The notes under the pieces were generated by a model. It did no database searches. It was not told the origin of the DNA and was given only the letters and a program-made list of their open reading frames with translations. From Pseudomonas sp. ATCC PTA-122608 (lineage in GTDB: Bacteria; Pseudomonadota; Gammaproteobacteria; Pseudomonadales; Pseudomonadaceae), in contig NZ_LPNO01000011.1 of NCBI RefSeq assembly GCF_001952855.1, positions 35,269 to 99,268 of the forward strand: 64,000 bases of DNA, written 5' to 3'. Positions 32,074-40,274 of this stretch are shown one piece after another; positions within the stretch are counted from its first letter, which is position 1; every line of letters begins with the position of its first letter. The translations under genes and the position numbers were made by a program.

Positions 32074-33720
32074 TCAGGCGGTGGGTTGCAACGCGAGTTG
32101 CACCGCACCATCGACACTCAACCCGCTGATCAGCACCTGCGGCGCGCACGCTTCAGGCAACGTCTGCAACACCTCCTGTGCCTCATGCCGTACGCGGGCC
32201 AGCACCAGGCACTTGCCCTCCCCTTGCACCTGGACGAAAAACGCCTGCAACGCCTCGATGGTGGTGCCATCGAGGTCAGGCGATTCTTCCAGGCTGAGCA
32301 CCACCGTGTGCACCGGGAACGTAGCGTGCCGCATCAGGCTCAACACCGCCCCCAGCACTCGCTCGGCATTCGCAAAGAACAGCGCTTCGCTGGGCCGCAC
32401 GATCAGAACACCCGGGATCTGTTCGGCGCTCGGGTGATGCAGCAAGTCGACAAAATCATGCCCACCGTCAATGCGCCCCAGCTCACGCACATCCGCCGAC
32501 GACATCTGGCGCAGCATCAACACCACGCTGATGCCGACCGCCACCAGCAGACCGTCCAGCACGCCGAGCACCAACACCGCCGCCACCGCGCAAATCACCA
32601 GCAACCGGTCGCGCCGCCAGGAGAAATAGCGGCCCAAGGGTTGCAGGCTCAAACCCCGACCCAAGGCGTAGATAACGATGGCGGCGAGCACCGGCTCCGG
32701 CGTCAGTGCAACTAACGGCAGCACTGTAAGGACAATCAGCAACACCACCAGCGCCGCGACCGCCCCCGCCAGTCGAGAATTGGCGCCCGCTGCCTCATTG
32801 GCCGACGTCGCCGAGTAACCGGCCCCGGCGGGCATACCCTGAAACAGCCCGGACAGCAGATTGGCGGCCCCCAGCGCCAGCAGGTCGCGATTGGATGACA
32901 CGCGGTCGCCATGCTTGAGGGCGAATGAGCTGATGGAGCCGTAGGACTCGGCGTAAAGAATCATCACCATGGCAAACGCCAACTCCCCCAGGCGCAGCCA
33001 GTCGGCGAACGGCAACACCGGAAGGTGCGCAAACTCCAGGCGCAGGTCGATCACACCGATCAACGCCACGCCATGGGCCTGCAAATCCAGCCACTGGCCG
33101 GCGGCTATCCCGAGGATCACCACCAGCAGTCCCCCCGGCAGGCGCCGGACCCGCGCGCACAGCCACAGCAAGAGCAATGCGACACCCGCGACAGCTGCGG
33201 CGGCCCAGTTCCAGCGCGGCAATTGCTCCAGAAGTTGGGGCAGGAAGCGAATCAGGTTGTTATCGGTCAGGTGTACGCCCACCACGCTGGCCAGTTGCTT
33301 GAGGATGATCGTCAACGCCAGCCCGAAGGCAAAGCCACGCAGCACCGGCTTGGCGATAAACGAGGTCAGCCCGCCCAGCTTGAGCAACCCGGCCAGGAGG
33401 AAAAACGCCCCGGTCACCATTACCAGGCCCATTGCCAGGCTCAACCTGAGTGTCGGGTCGTCCCCCGCCAGCGTCGCGGTGGCTGCCGCCAGCACCGCCG
33501 CCGAGGATGACGTGGCGGAGACGATCGCGAAGCGGCTGGTACCGAACAGGCCGTAGCACAGTAACCCGGCGAACAAGGCAATCACGCCTGCCTGGGGCGG
33601 CAACGCGGCGATGCTGGAATAGGCCACGGCCTCGGGCAGCAGCAAGCCGGCGATGGACAGGCCGGCCAGCAAGTCTTGTGCACGGTTCGGCGTGGAGTCG
33701 CTCTCAGGCTTGATGTTCAA
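32074..33720 (-). CDS. SulP family anion transporter with STAS domain
   Basis: Inner-membrane sulfate/anion permease of 548 residues. About eleven hydrophobic segments (25-395) include the family start DLLAGLSIAGLLLPEAVAYS, and the C-terminal STAS domain (about 425-545) has the typical VVLSLEESPDLDGTTIEAL strand-loop. The start is the TTG at 33720: an in-frame TAG lies two codons upstream, and no later ATG keeps the first helix. A SulP next to cysI suggests sulfate, but carbonate is possible. It starts 17 bases after the terminator of the upstream transporter gene. Confidence 0.9.
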   Translation of the reverse strand: MNIKPESDSTPNRAQDLLAGLSIAGLLLPEAVAYSSIAALPPQAGVIALFAGLLCYGLFGTSRFAIVSATSSSAAVLAAATATLAGDDPTLRLSLAMGLVMVTGAFFLLAGLLKLGGLTSFIAKPVLRGFAFGLALTIILKQLASVVGVHLTDNNLIRFLPQLLEQLPRWNWAAAAVAGVALLLLWLCARVRRLPGGLLVVILGIAAGQWLDLQAHGVALIGVIDLRLEFAHLPVLPFADWLRLGELAFAMVMILYAESYGSISSFALKHGDRVSSNRDLLALGAANLLSGLFQGMPAGAGYSATSANEAAGANSRLAGAVAALVVLLIVLTVLPLVALTPEPVLAAIVIYALGRGLSLQPLGRYFSWRRDRLLVICAVAAVLVLGVLDGLLVAVGISVVLMLRQMSSADVRELGRIDGGHDFVDLLHHPSAEQIPGVLIVRPSEALFFANAERVLGAVLSLMRHATFPVHTVVLSLEESPDLDGTTIEALQAFFVQVQGEGKCLVLARVRHEAQEVLQTLPEACAPQVLISGLSVDGAVQLALQPTA

Positions 33721-33736
33721 TCCCTAATTCCCTGGC

Positions 33737-33774
33737 AAAAAAAACGGCCAATCCGCAGTCTGCGAATTGGCCGT
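33737..33774 (-). terminator. Intrinsic terminator between the HAAAP transporter and sulP
   Basis: On the minus strand, ACGGCCAATTCGCA pairs with TGCGGATTGGCCGT around an inner loop and is followed by eight T. It lies 27 bases after the transporter stop and ends 17 bases before the sulP start. Confidence 0.88.
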
Positions 33775-33800
33775 GATCATTGCACTGAAACCGGGTGCTG

Positions 33801-35078
33801 TCAGGACATCAGCGAGTAAATCAGCGCGGTAATCGCCACCAGGCCCACCGCCGTCACAAACACGTTGGACGCCTGGCCACGGTACTTGGCCATCGCCGGT
33901 ACCTTGCGGATCGCGTACATCGGCATCAGGAACAGGATCGACGCAATGATCGGCCCGCCCAGGGTCTCGATCATGCCGAGGATGCTCGGGTTGAGAGTGG
34001 CGACTATCCAGCACACCACCAGCATGAAGGCAGCCGTCATACGGTCCAGGGTCTTGGCAGCGGGACGACGGCCGCTTTTGAGCACCAGGCCCTTGAGGCC
34101 TTCACTGGCGCCGATGTAGTGGCCCAGGAACGACTTGGCAATCGCCACAAACGCGATCAACGGCGCGGCGAACGCGATGGTCGGGTTGCTGAAGTGGTTC
34201 GCCAGGTACGACAGGATCGACAGGTTCTGCGCCTTGGCTTCGGCCAACTGCGCCGGGGACAGGGTCAGGACGCAACTGAACACGAAGAACAGCACCATCA
34301 CCACCATCAGGATGTGCGCCCGGGACAGGATCTGCGAGCTGCGTTCTTCAGCGTGTTCGCCGTACTGGCGCTTCTGGTCCACCGCAAAGGCCGAGATGAT
34401 CGGCGAGTGGTTGAACGAGAACACCATCACCGGAATTGCCAGCCACAGGGTATGCAGCAGCGCCGACGGGGCCGGCACGGTGCTGGCGGTGCTGAGGATG
34501 CCGCCATTCCAGTGCGGCACCAGGTACACCGCCAGGAACAGCAAGGCAACGATAAACGGATACACCATCAGGCTCATGGCCTTGACGATCACCTGCTCGC
34601 CACAACGCACCACGGCCAGCAGGCCGAGGATCAGCACCAGCGACAGGATCGCCCGCGGTGGCGGTGCGATGTGCAGTTGATGCTCCATGAAGCTGCCGAC
34701 GGTGTTGGTCAGCGCCACGCTGTAGATCAGCAGGATCGGGAAGATCGCGAAGAAGTACAGCAAGGTGATCGCGGCTCCGGCCTTAAGGCCGAAGTGTTCC
34801 TCGACCACGTCGGTGATGTCCGAGCCTTCACGGCCCGAGAGTACAAAGCGGGTCAGGCCACGGTGAGCGAAAAACGTCATCGGGAACGCCAGCAGCGCGA
34901 GGATCACCAACGGCCAGAAGCCGCCAAGGCCCGCGTTGATCGGCAGGAACAAGGTGCCGGCGCCGATGGCCGTACCGAACAGCCCGAGCATCCAGGTGGT
35001 GTCCTGGCGGCTCCAGCTTGTGAGGGTTGCAGGTGTCGTTGCGTAGCGTTCGTCGACGCTATTGGCCTGATCATTCAT
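33801..35078 (-). CDS. HAAAP family amino-acid transporter (SdaC/YhaO-like)
   Basis: Inner-membrane permease of 425 residues with eleven hydrophobic segments, of the hydroxy/aromatic amino acid permease family. The first helix region WMLGLFGTAIGAGTLFLPINAG and NHSPIISAF near the middle resemble serine transporter SdaC. Substrate is probably serine or threonine, but this is inferred from the family alone. I chose the ATG at 35078, which follows a GGAGAT ribosome site; an ATG six codons upstream lacks one. It is a single gene with its own terminator. Confidence 0.88.
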   Translation of the reverse strand: MNDQANSVDERYATTPATLTSWSRQDTTWMLGLFGTAIGAGTLFLPINAGLGGFWPLVILALLAFPMTFFAHRGLTRFVLSGREGSDITDVVEEHFGLKAGAAITLLYFFAIFPILLIYSVALTNTVGSFMEHQLHIAPPPRAILSLVLILGLLAVVRCGEQVIVKAMSLMVYPFIVALLFLAVYLVPHWNGGILSTASTVPAPSALLHTLWLAIPVMVFSFNHSPIISAFAVDQKRQYGEHAEERSSQILSRAHILMVVMVLFFVFSCVLTLSPAQLAEAKAQNLSILSYLANHFSNPTIAFAAPLIAFVAIAKSFLGHYIGASEGLKGLVLKSGRRPAAKTLDRMTAAFMLVVCWIVATLNPSILGMIETLGGPIIASILFLMPMYAIRKVPAMAKYRGQASNVFVTAVGLVAITALIYSLMS

Positions 35079-35330
35079 CCGTTCGGATCTCCGCATTCAC
35101 TCAGTCGGGGCGAGTCAGAAAAACCTGACAGGCAGCGCCACGACCGAAACAGGGGCGCGATTGTCCGGGATTCGCTTGAATAAGCAAAGACTTAGCTGAG
35201 GAATGGTTGTGCGGAGCAGGTGATTGGAGAGGTTTGATGAGTACCGTTTTTATATTTCATTAAAAATCTATTTTATAAATTCCAGCTGTCATGTATTTTT
35301 AATGCCACGCCTCTCACTGGAATATCTGCC
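35079..35330. other. Divergent intergenic region, AT-rich
   Basis: This gap must hold the promoters of the HAAAP transporter and the tautomerase gene. The part at 35241-35305 is clearly richer in A+T than its surroundings (TTTTTATATTTCATTAAAAA and following). I see no clear operator, RNA or small gene. Confidence 0.5.
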
Positions 35331-35714
35331 ATGCCAATCGTGCGCATAGACCTTCGGAAAAACCCCGACGTCACCTACGCCAAACGCGTCGGCGTACTGA
35401 TCTATAACGCCATGCACACGGCCATCGGCGTGCCCGAGCACGACAATTTCCAGATCCTCACCGAGCACGATGAACACCACTTCATCTATGACCCTGAGTA
35501 CCTGGGTATCCAGCGCAGCGACAACCTGGTGATCATCCAGATCACCTTGAACGAAGGCCGCAGCACCGAGCAGAAAAAGCTGTTGTACAAGACCATCGCC
35601 GAGAGCCTGAACCGTGAACTCGCGGTACGCCTCGAAGACGTGTTTATCAGCCTGGTGGAGGTCAAGAGGGAAAACTGGTCGTTCGGCAACGGGATTGCGC
35701 AGTACGCCAGCTAA
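35331..35714 (+). CDS. Tautomerase family protein
   Basis: A 127-residue protein beginning MPIVRIDL, so that Pro becomes the N-terminal catalytic base after Met removal, as in 4-oxalocrotonate tautomerases. It is twice the size of the short 4-OT subunits and resembles the longer tautomerases with a fused beta-alpha-beta pair. The second half has LVIIQITLNEGRSTEQKKLLYKTIAESL. The substrate is unknown. It is followed 52 bases later by a TetR regulator in the same direction. Confidence 0.88.
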   Translation: MPIVRIDLRKNPDVTYAKRVGVLIYNAMHTAIGVPEHDNFQILTEHDEHHFIYDPEYLGIQRSDNLVIIQITLNEGRSTEQKKLLYKTIAESLNRELAVRLEDVFISLVEVKRENWSFGNGIAQYAS

Positions 35715-35766
35715 ACGTTTTATGATGCCGCCTATTCCTGCCACAACCTGATCCAGAGAGCCCCCG

Positions 35767-36363
35767 ATGCCACGCGTGTCCCGCAAACAAGCCGAACTCA
35801 ACCGCGAAATCATCGTCGAGGCCGCCACGCGGCTGTTTCGTGAGCGTGGCATCCACGGCATCAGCGTGTCGGACGTGATGGCCGCCGCCGGGCTGACCCA
35901 TGGCGGTTTCTACGGCCACTTCGAGTCCCGCGAGGCGCTGGCCACGGAAGCCTGTAACCGGGCGTTCGAACAATCGAGCCTGCGTTGGCAGGCCAGGCTC
36001 GAGCAAAGCCCTGAGCCCGAGGCGGCGCGACTGGCGTTGATTGATCCGTATCTGTCGGCGGCCAATCGTGACAACCCCGGGGACAGTTGCCCGGTGGCGG
36101 CGTTTGCCGGGGAGATGTGCCATGAAGCCGTCGACAGCGCGTTGCAACGCAGCTTTATCCAGGGCTTTGAAGCGTCCATGGGAATCCTGGCCACTACCCA
36201 GGCAACCGGAACACCCGAAGGTGACCGGCAAGCCGCCATTGCCCAGTACGCGATGATGGTCGGCGCCCTCACCCTGGCCCGTGCGACCAAAGGCAATAGC
36301 CTGTCCGATGAATTCCTCGCCGCTGCCAGAAATCTCCTGATCCCGGAAAAAAACCTCGGTTGA
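35767..36363 (+). CDS. TetR family transcriptional regulator
   Basis: A 198-residue repressor. The helix-turn-helix at about 11-60 (REIIVEAATRLFRERGIHGISVSDVMAAAGLTHGGFYGHF) is typical, and the C-terminal part with CPVAAFAGEM resembles regulators of reactive electrophile or dehydrogenase genes (AcuR/NemR-like). It lies between the tautomerase and the isochorismatase-like gene; either could be its target. Its stop is five bases before the -35 box of the next transcript. Confidence 0.9.
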   Translation: MPRVSRKQAELNREIIVEAATRLFRERGIHGISVSDVMAAAGLTHGGFYGHFESREALATEACNRAFEQSSLRWQARLEQSPEPEAARLALIDPYLSAANRDNPGDSCPVAAFAGEMCHEAVDSALQRSFIQGFEASMGILATTQATGTPEGDRQAAIAQYAMMVGALTLARATKGNSLSDEFLAAARNLLIPEKNLG

Positions 36364-36367
36364 TGCG

Positions 36368-36397
36368 TTGACATCCAAACGCCAGCGCCAGCATGAT
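36368..36397 (+). promoter_or_regulatory. Sigma-70-type promoter of the threonine leader
   Basis: The consensus -35 TTGACA at 36368-36373 and CATGAT (-10) at 36392-36397 have an 18-base spacer. The expected start of transcription is about 36403-36405, right at the leader ATG (36404). Confidence 0.65.
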
Positions 36398-36403
36398 CGG
36401 CCC

Positions 36404-36493
36404 ATGAACCTTATTCAGCAGGCCCTCACCCGCACCACCACCACGACCGCTTTTGGCGGGTCGTGTGGTAGCTGTGAGTGGCGCGCAAACTAA
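36404..36493 (+). CDS. Threonine-rich leader peptide (29 residues)
   Basis: The reading frame begins MNLIQQALTRTTTTTAFGG and ends before TAA at 36491. Six of its 29 residues are Thr, with five consecutive Thr codons at 36434-36448. There is no Shine-Dalgarno sequence, and the predicted transcript begins at or next to the ATG, so the message may be leaderless. Its position between a consensus promoter and an intrinsic terminator, and the fit of the Thr codons to hairpin arm 1, point to a sensor of charged Thr-tRNA rather than a functional protein. Confidence 0.75.
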   Translation: MNLIQQALTRTTTTTAFGGSCGSCEWRAN

Positions 36494-36543
36494 GCCACCC
36501 GGATTTACCCAAGGCCCCGCCAGCAATGGACGGGGCCTTTTTA
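36437..36543 (+). promoter_or_regulatory. Transcription attenuator with competing hairpins
   Basis: Arm 1 (36437-36448, ACCACCACGACC, the Thr codons) pairs with arm 2 (36459-36469, GGTCGTGTGGT) over 11 base pairs with one bulged C. A segment partly overlapping arm 2, TTGGCGGG (36453-36460), pairs with CCCGCCAG (36516-36523), which overlaps the 5' arm of the terminator. The terminator stem is AAGGCCCCG (36511-36519) with CGGGGCCTT (36531-36539), followed by a T run. Ribosome stalling at Thr codons would free arm 2, allow the antiterminator and permit read-through into the hydrolase gene at 36580. Confidence 0.75.
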
Positions 36544-36579
36544 TTGCTCCGCCATCTGGCAACCACAAGGAGCAGTACC

Positions 36580-37116
36580 ATGCCTGACAACAAGCGCCCC
36601 GCCCTGCTGGTCATCGACATGCAGACCGGTCTGTACGATGGTCCGCAAAAACCCTACGAACGCCAGCGCGTACTCGACAACATCAACCAGTTGATTCAAC
36701 GAGCGCGACACGCTGGCGTGCCGGTTTTTGCAGCGCGCCACACCGGCCCGGCGGGTTCGCCCATCGAGGCGGGCAGCCCGTTATGGCAGCTCTGGCCAGC
36801 GCTGGAGGTTGATGAGGCTCGCGACACGGTTTTCAATAAAACCCGGCCCAGCTGTTTTCTCGGCACCGAGGTGGCGCAGCAACTGGCGGCGGCACAGGTG
36901 AATGAACTGGTGATCGTCGGGATGAAAACCCAGTACTGCATCGACACAACGTGCCGAGTGGCCGTCGAGCTGGGGTTCTCGGTAGTGCTGCCGGAAGATG
37001 GCCATACCTGCATGGACACTCCGGCGTTATCGGCCGAGGCAATTATCGAGCATCACAATGGAACCTTGGCTGGGGCGTTTGTGAAGCGTGTGAAGGCGGC
37101 AGATATCTGCTTTTAA
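36580..37116 (+). CDS. Isochorismatase-like cysteine hydrolase
   Basis: A 178-residue hydrolase of the isochorismatase/nicotinamidase superfamily. The catalytic triad is visible: D in LLVIDMQ, K in FNKTRPSCF, and C in MKTQYCIDTTC. The substrate is not set by sequence; members split amides of small acids as well as isochorismate. AAGGAG precedes the ATG at 36580; an upstream in-frame ATG at 36478 would run through the attenuator terminator and is rejected. It is preceded by the threonine attenuator and followed by an intrinsic terminator. Confidence 0.9.
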   Translation: MPDNKRPALLVIDMQTGLYDGPQKPYERQRVLDNINQLIQRARHAGVPVFAARHTGPAGSPIEAGSPLWQLWPALEVDEARDTVFNKTRPSCFLGTEVAQQLAAAQVNELVIVGMKTQYCIDTTCRVAVELGFSVVLPEDGHTCMDTPALSAEAIIEHHNGTLAGAFVKRVKAADICF

Positions 37117-37128
37117 CCTCCCCCTGAA

Positions 37129-37171
37129 ACGCCCGCCGGAGTATCAATGCCCGGCGGGCGTCCGATTTTTC
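37129..37171 (+). terminator. Intrinsic terminator after the hydrolase gene
   Basis: ACGCCCGCCGG and CCGGCGGGCGT form an 11-base stem around a short loop, followed by CCGATTTTTCTT. It closes the attenuator-controlled unit as a single-gene transcript. Confidence 0.88.
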
Positions 37172-37246
37172 TTCGCCTGTCGCGGGATTCATTCCGACAA
37201 AATGTCGCATACTCAACCCCTCAAACCCTTCAGGAAGAGCCCTCGC

Positions 37247-38197
37247 ATGCCCGTCACCGTTCTGGTCCTGGTTGAAACCATCAACGACTACCTGCCGATC
37301 ATCGAAGGCAATGGCTTTCACGTGATCCTCGCGCCGACCCCGGCCGAACGCGCCAAGGCAATCAAGACCCACGGCGGGCAGATCCAGGCGGTGCTGACCC
37401 GTGGCCCGCTGGGTTTGTACGCCGAGGAAATCGCCGCGCTGCCGCTGCTGGAGATCATCTGCGTGGTCGGCGCCGGCTATGAACACGTTGACCTGCAAGC
37501 CGCCAGCAACCGTGGGATCGTGGTCACCAATGGCGCGGGCGTGAATGCACCGTCGGTAGCCGACCACGCCATGGCTCTGCTGCTGTCGCTGGTGCGTGAC
37601 ATTCCCCGGGCAGACGCTGCGGTACGGCGCAGCGAATGGCCCAAGGTGATGCGCCCTTCCCTCGCCGGCAAGCAGTTGGGCATTCTTGGACTGGGCGCCG
37701 TAGGCCTGGAGATCGCCAAGCGTGCAGCGCTGGGGTTTGGCATGGAAGTGAGTTACCACAACCGTCAGCCCCGCGAGGACGTCGACTACACCTACTGCGC
37801 CACTGCCGTGGAACTGGCGCGGGCTTCAGACTTCCTGATCCTGGCCACGCCGGGCGGCGCCAGCACCCGGCATTTGATCGACCGCCAGGCCCTCGACGCC
37901 CTTGGCCCCAATGGTTTTCTGGTGAACATCGGCCGCGGCAGCGTGATAGTCACTGCCGACCTGATCACCGCCCTGGAGCAACGGCGCATCGGCGGCGCAG
38001 CGCTGGATGTGTTCGACGATGAACCCAAAGTGCCGGATGCCTTGAAGCTCCTCAGCAACACCGTGCTCACGCCCCACGTCGCCGGCCTGTCGCCGGAAGC
38101 TGCCCATGACACCGTGCAGCGCGTGGCAGACAACTTGCTGGAATACTTCGCCGGCCGGCCCGTACTGACGCCCGTGACACTGCCACCGAAGAAATAA
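37247..38197 (+). CDS. D-2-hydroxyacid dehydrogenase
   Basis: NAD(P)-dependent dehydrogenase of 316 residues that reduces 2-ketoacids. The dinucleotide motif GLGAVG is in GKQLGILGLGAVGLEIAKRA (about 140-160). The catalytic Arg lies in NIGRGSV, Glu in DVFDDEPKVP and His in LTPHVAGL. The family includes glyoxylate/hydroxypyruvate reductases and D-lactate dehydrogenases. I chose the ATG at 37247 with AGGAAGAG upstream; an ATG at 37202 would add 15 unconserved residues. Confidence 0.92.
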   Translation: MPVTVLVLVETINDYLPIIEGNGFHVILAPTPAERAKAIKTHGGQIQAVLTRGPLGLYAEEIAALPLLEIICVVGAGYEHVDLQAASNRGIVVTNGAGVNAPSVADHAMALLLSLVRDIPRADAAVRRSEWPKVMRPSLAGKQLGILGLGAVGLEIAKRAALGFGMEVSYHNRQPREDVDYTYCATAVELARASDFLILATPGGASTRHLIDRQALDALGPNGFLVNIGRGSVIVTADLITALEQRRIGGAALDVFDDEPKVPDALKLLSNTVLTPHVAGLSPEAAHDTVQRVADNLLEYFAGRPVLTPVTLPPKK

Positions 38198-38287
38198 TGG
38201 CTAATAGCCAGCAATCATCCAAATCCTGACTACACTGCTTGCGGGGACGCTCAGGACGCCGGTGCAGGACCGGCGAAGGAACGCAGG

Positions 38288-40144
38288 ATGGTTTGCCATG
38301 GATTCGGCCCGGCCCGCCAACGCGGTGCGATAGGTCTGATGGGCGCGATGACCCTCGCGATTGCGCTGTTGTTTCTGCTGCTGGTGGTCGACAGCGGCCG
38401 GCTGTACCTGGAAAAGCGCAAGCTGCAACGGATTGCCGACACCGCTGCGCTGGAGGTGGTGACCCGCGGCGGCGCCTGCGTCTCCCCGAATACCAACGCC
38501 GCGCAATTCGCGATCCAAAGCGCGACCCGCAATAACTTCCCAATCAACGAAAACCGTACCCTGGCCACCGCCTGCGGCACGTTGGTCACCGGCGCTGACT
38601 TCATGCGCACCTTCAGTCCCAATCCCTCAAAAGCCGATGCGATTCAGGTCATCGCCACCCATCGCGTGGTCACCAGCATCGCCAACGGTCTCTTCATGCT
38701 GTTCTCCCCCGGCCCTTTCGAGTCGACCATCCAGTTGCAGGCAGTGGCCGTGGCCGCAGTACCCGCGCCGCCGGTCGCCGTGCTGACCATTCGCAGCACG
38801 CTGTTGACCGTCGACAGCACCAAGTCCGCAGCACTCAACGCGCTGATCGGCGGGCTGCTGGGGGGCAAGTTGCAAATCAACGCGGTGGGCTGGGAGGGGT
38901 TGATCAACACCGATATCAGCCTGCTCAGCTACCTGGAAGCGTTGGCCATTCAACTGAAGGTCAGCGCCGGCAACTACGACGAACTGCTCAAGACCAACGC
39001 CAGCGTCGGCGATTTGATCCAGGCCGCAATTGATGTTCTCAAGCTGGGGGGCGATGCGGTCAAGGTGGTGATCAATAACCTGGAAGCGATCAAGCTGATT
39101 GCTCCCGGCACGAAGATCCTGCACCTGGGCGACCTGCTGACCATCCAGAACGGCACCGACAAGAGCGCCCTGGACGTCAACCTGCAACTGTTCAACCTGA
39201 TCCAGGGGTTTGTGCAACTGTCGAACAAGTACAACGCCGTGGCGGTGGAGCTGCCGGTGGATGTGCTGGGATTGCTGAATATCACGGTCAAGACCAAGGT
39301 GATTGAACCGGCGCAGATATCCGCCATCGGCAACCCGAAGCTGATCGCCACCCAGCCGATTTATGTCAGGACCGCGCAAGTCAGAACCTTGATCTCCGTG
39401 AACTTGCCCGTGGTCGGCGTGCTGAACGATGTGGTAAGCGGAGTGACAGGCCTGCTGGGGCTGTTGTTGGGCAGCTCCCTGGATCCGAAAATCGGCACCC
39501 AACTCGACGTGGCCCTGGAGGCGGCCAGCGGCAGTAGCGAGGTGACCGGTTATCGCTGCAACGGGCCTGCGGACAAATCGTTGTCGGTGGTGGGCACCAC
39601 ATCTGCCGTGCGGTTGATGGTCGGCCAGATCGACCCGAAAAACCTGTTTTCTTCCACCGCCCCGCTGAGTGTCGACGAGTTTCCATTGCTCGACCTGGGC
39701 ATACGAACCTGCAGCAAGGGCGTCTGCGATCCTCGGCAACCCTATGGCGTAGGCGGCATCAGCCTGAGAGTCGACAGCAGCGTGGCCAAGACCACTCGCA
39801 ATCACACCTACGCGTCGCCGCCCGAGGTGAAGCAGCCCCCCGCCTACTTCAGTTTCAGTTCGAGTAACGTGGTAGGCAGCTTGAGCAACACCCTCAGTGG
39901 CATCCAGTTGATCAACCATCCACCTACACAAGGCGGGCTCTTGGGATTGGTGCTGAATCTGGTGGTCGGCCTGGTGACGGGCGTGCTCAATCTCCTCACC
40001 GGCATCATCTCCGGGGTGCTCAGCCCGCTCCTCGACCCATTGGTCAACAACCTTCTTGCCGGTTTGGGCGTAGACCTGGCGAAAGTCGAAATAGGTGCCA
40101 ACCTGTCCTGCAGCCCCGGCGGGCGCGCAATTCTGGTGATCTGA
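38288..40144 (+). CDS. TadG-like pilus-assembly-related protein
   Basis: A 618-residue protein. The N terminus (RQRGAIGLMGAMTLAIALLFLLLVVDSGRLYLEKRKLQRIADTAALE, about 11-57) is the TadE/TadG signature: one membrane helix followed by a YLEKRKLQ..AD.AALE segment. The remainder is predicted extracytoplasmic, with a Leu/Gly/Val-rich amphipathic C-terminal part (about 545-600). No other tad, flp or rcp genes are in the window, so it may serve a Tad system elsewhere or be an independent surface protein. The ATG follows GAAGGA and ACGCAGG. Confidence 0.8.
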   Translation: MVCHGFGPARQRGAIGLMGAMTLAIALLFLLLVVDSGRLYLEKRKLQRIADTAALEVVTRGGACVSPNTNAAQFAIQSATRNNFPINENRTLATACGTLVTGADFMRTFSPNPSKADAIQVIATHRVVTSIANGLFMLFSPGPFESTIQLQAVAVAAVPAPPVAVLTIRSTLLTVDSTKSAALNALIGGLLGGKLQINAVGWEGLINTDISLLSYLEALAIQLKVSAGNYDELLKTNASVGDLIQAAIDVLKLGGDAVKVVINNLEAIKLIAPGTKILHLGDLLTIQNGTDKSALDVNLQLFNLIQGFVQLSNKYNAVAVELPVDVLGLLNITVKTKVIEPAQISAIGNPKLIATQPIYVRTAQVRTLISVNLPVVGVLNDVVSGVTGLLGLLLGSSLDPKIGTQLDVALEAASGSSEVTGYRCNGPADKSLSVVGTTSAVRLMVGQIDPKNLFSSTAPLSVDEFPLLDLGIRTCSKGVCDPRQPYGVGGISLRVDSSVAKTTRNHTYASPPEVKQPPAYFSFSSSNVVGSLSNTLSGIQLINHPPTQGGLLGLVLNLVVGLVTGVLNLLTGIISGVLSPLLDPLVNNLLAGLGVDLAKVEIGANLSCSPGGRAILVI

Positions 40145-40189
40145 ACACATCAAGCCCGCTGATCATCGGCCAACACGCTAACCTATTAA

Positions 40190-40216
40190 GCCGCCCCAAC
40201 CTTGTGGCTGGGCGGC
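40190..40216. terminator. GC-rich hairpin after the TadG-like gene
   Basis: GCCGCCC (40190-40196) and GGGCGGC (40210-40216) form a 7-base stem. No T run follows, so it is a weak terminator candidate or a message-stabilising structure. The rest of 40145-40274 shows nothing else clear beyond the GAAGGG ribosome site of the next gene. Confidence 0.4.
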
Positions 40217-40274
40217 CGCGCGCATTAGATTAGCCAATAGTCCAAGGCCTTAAGAATAAGCAGAAGGGATAAGC

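Noticed and set aside
36478..36579. Upstream extension of the hydrolase gene to an ATG at 36478
   Set aside because: The added residues would be encoded by the leader end and the terminator hairpin, and the ATG at 36580 has a good AAGGAG site and begins the conserved sequence.
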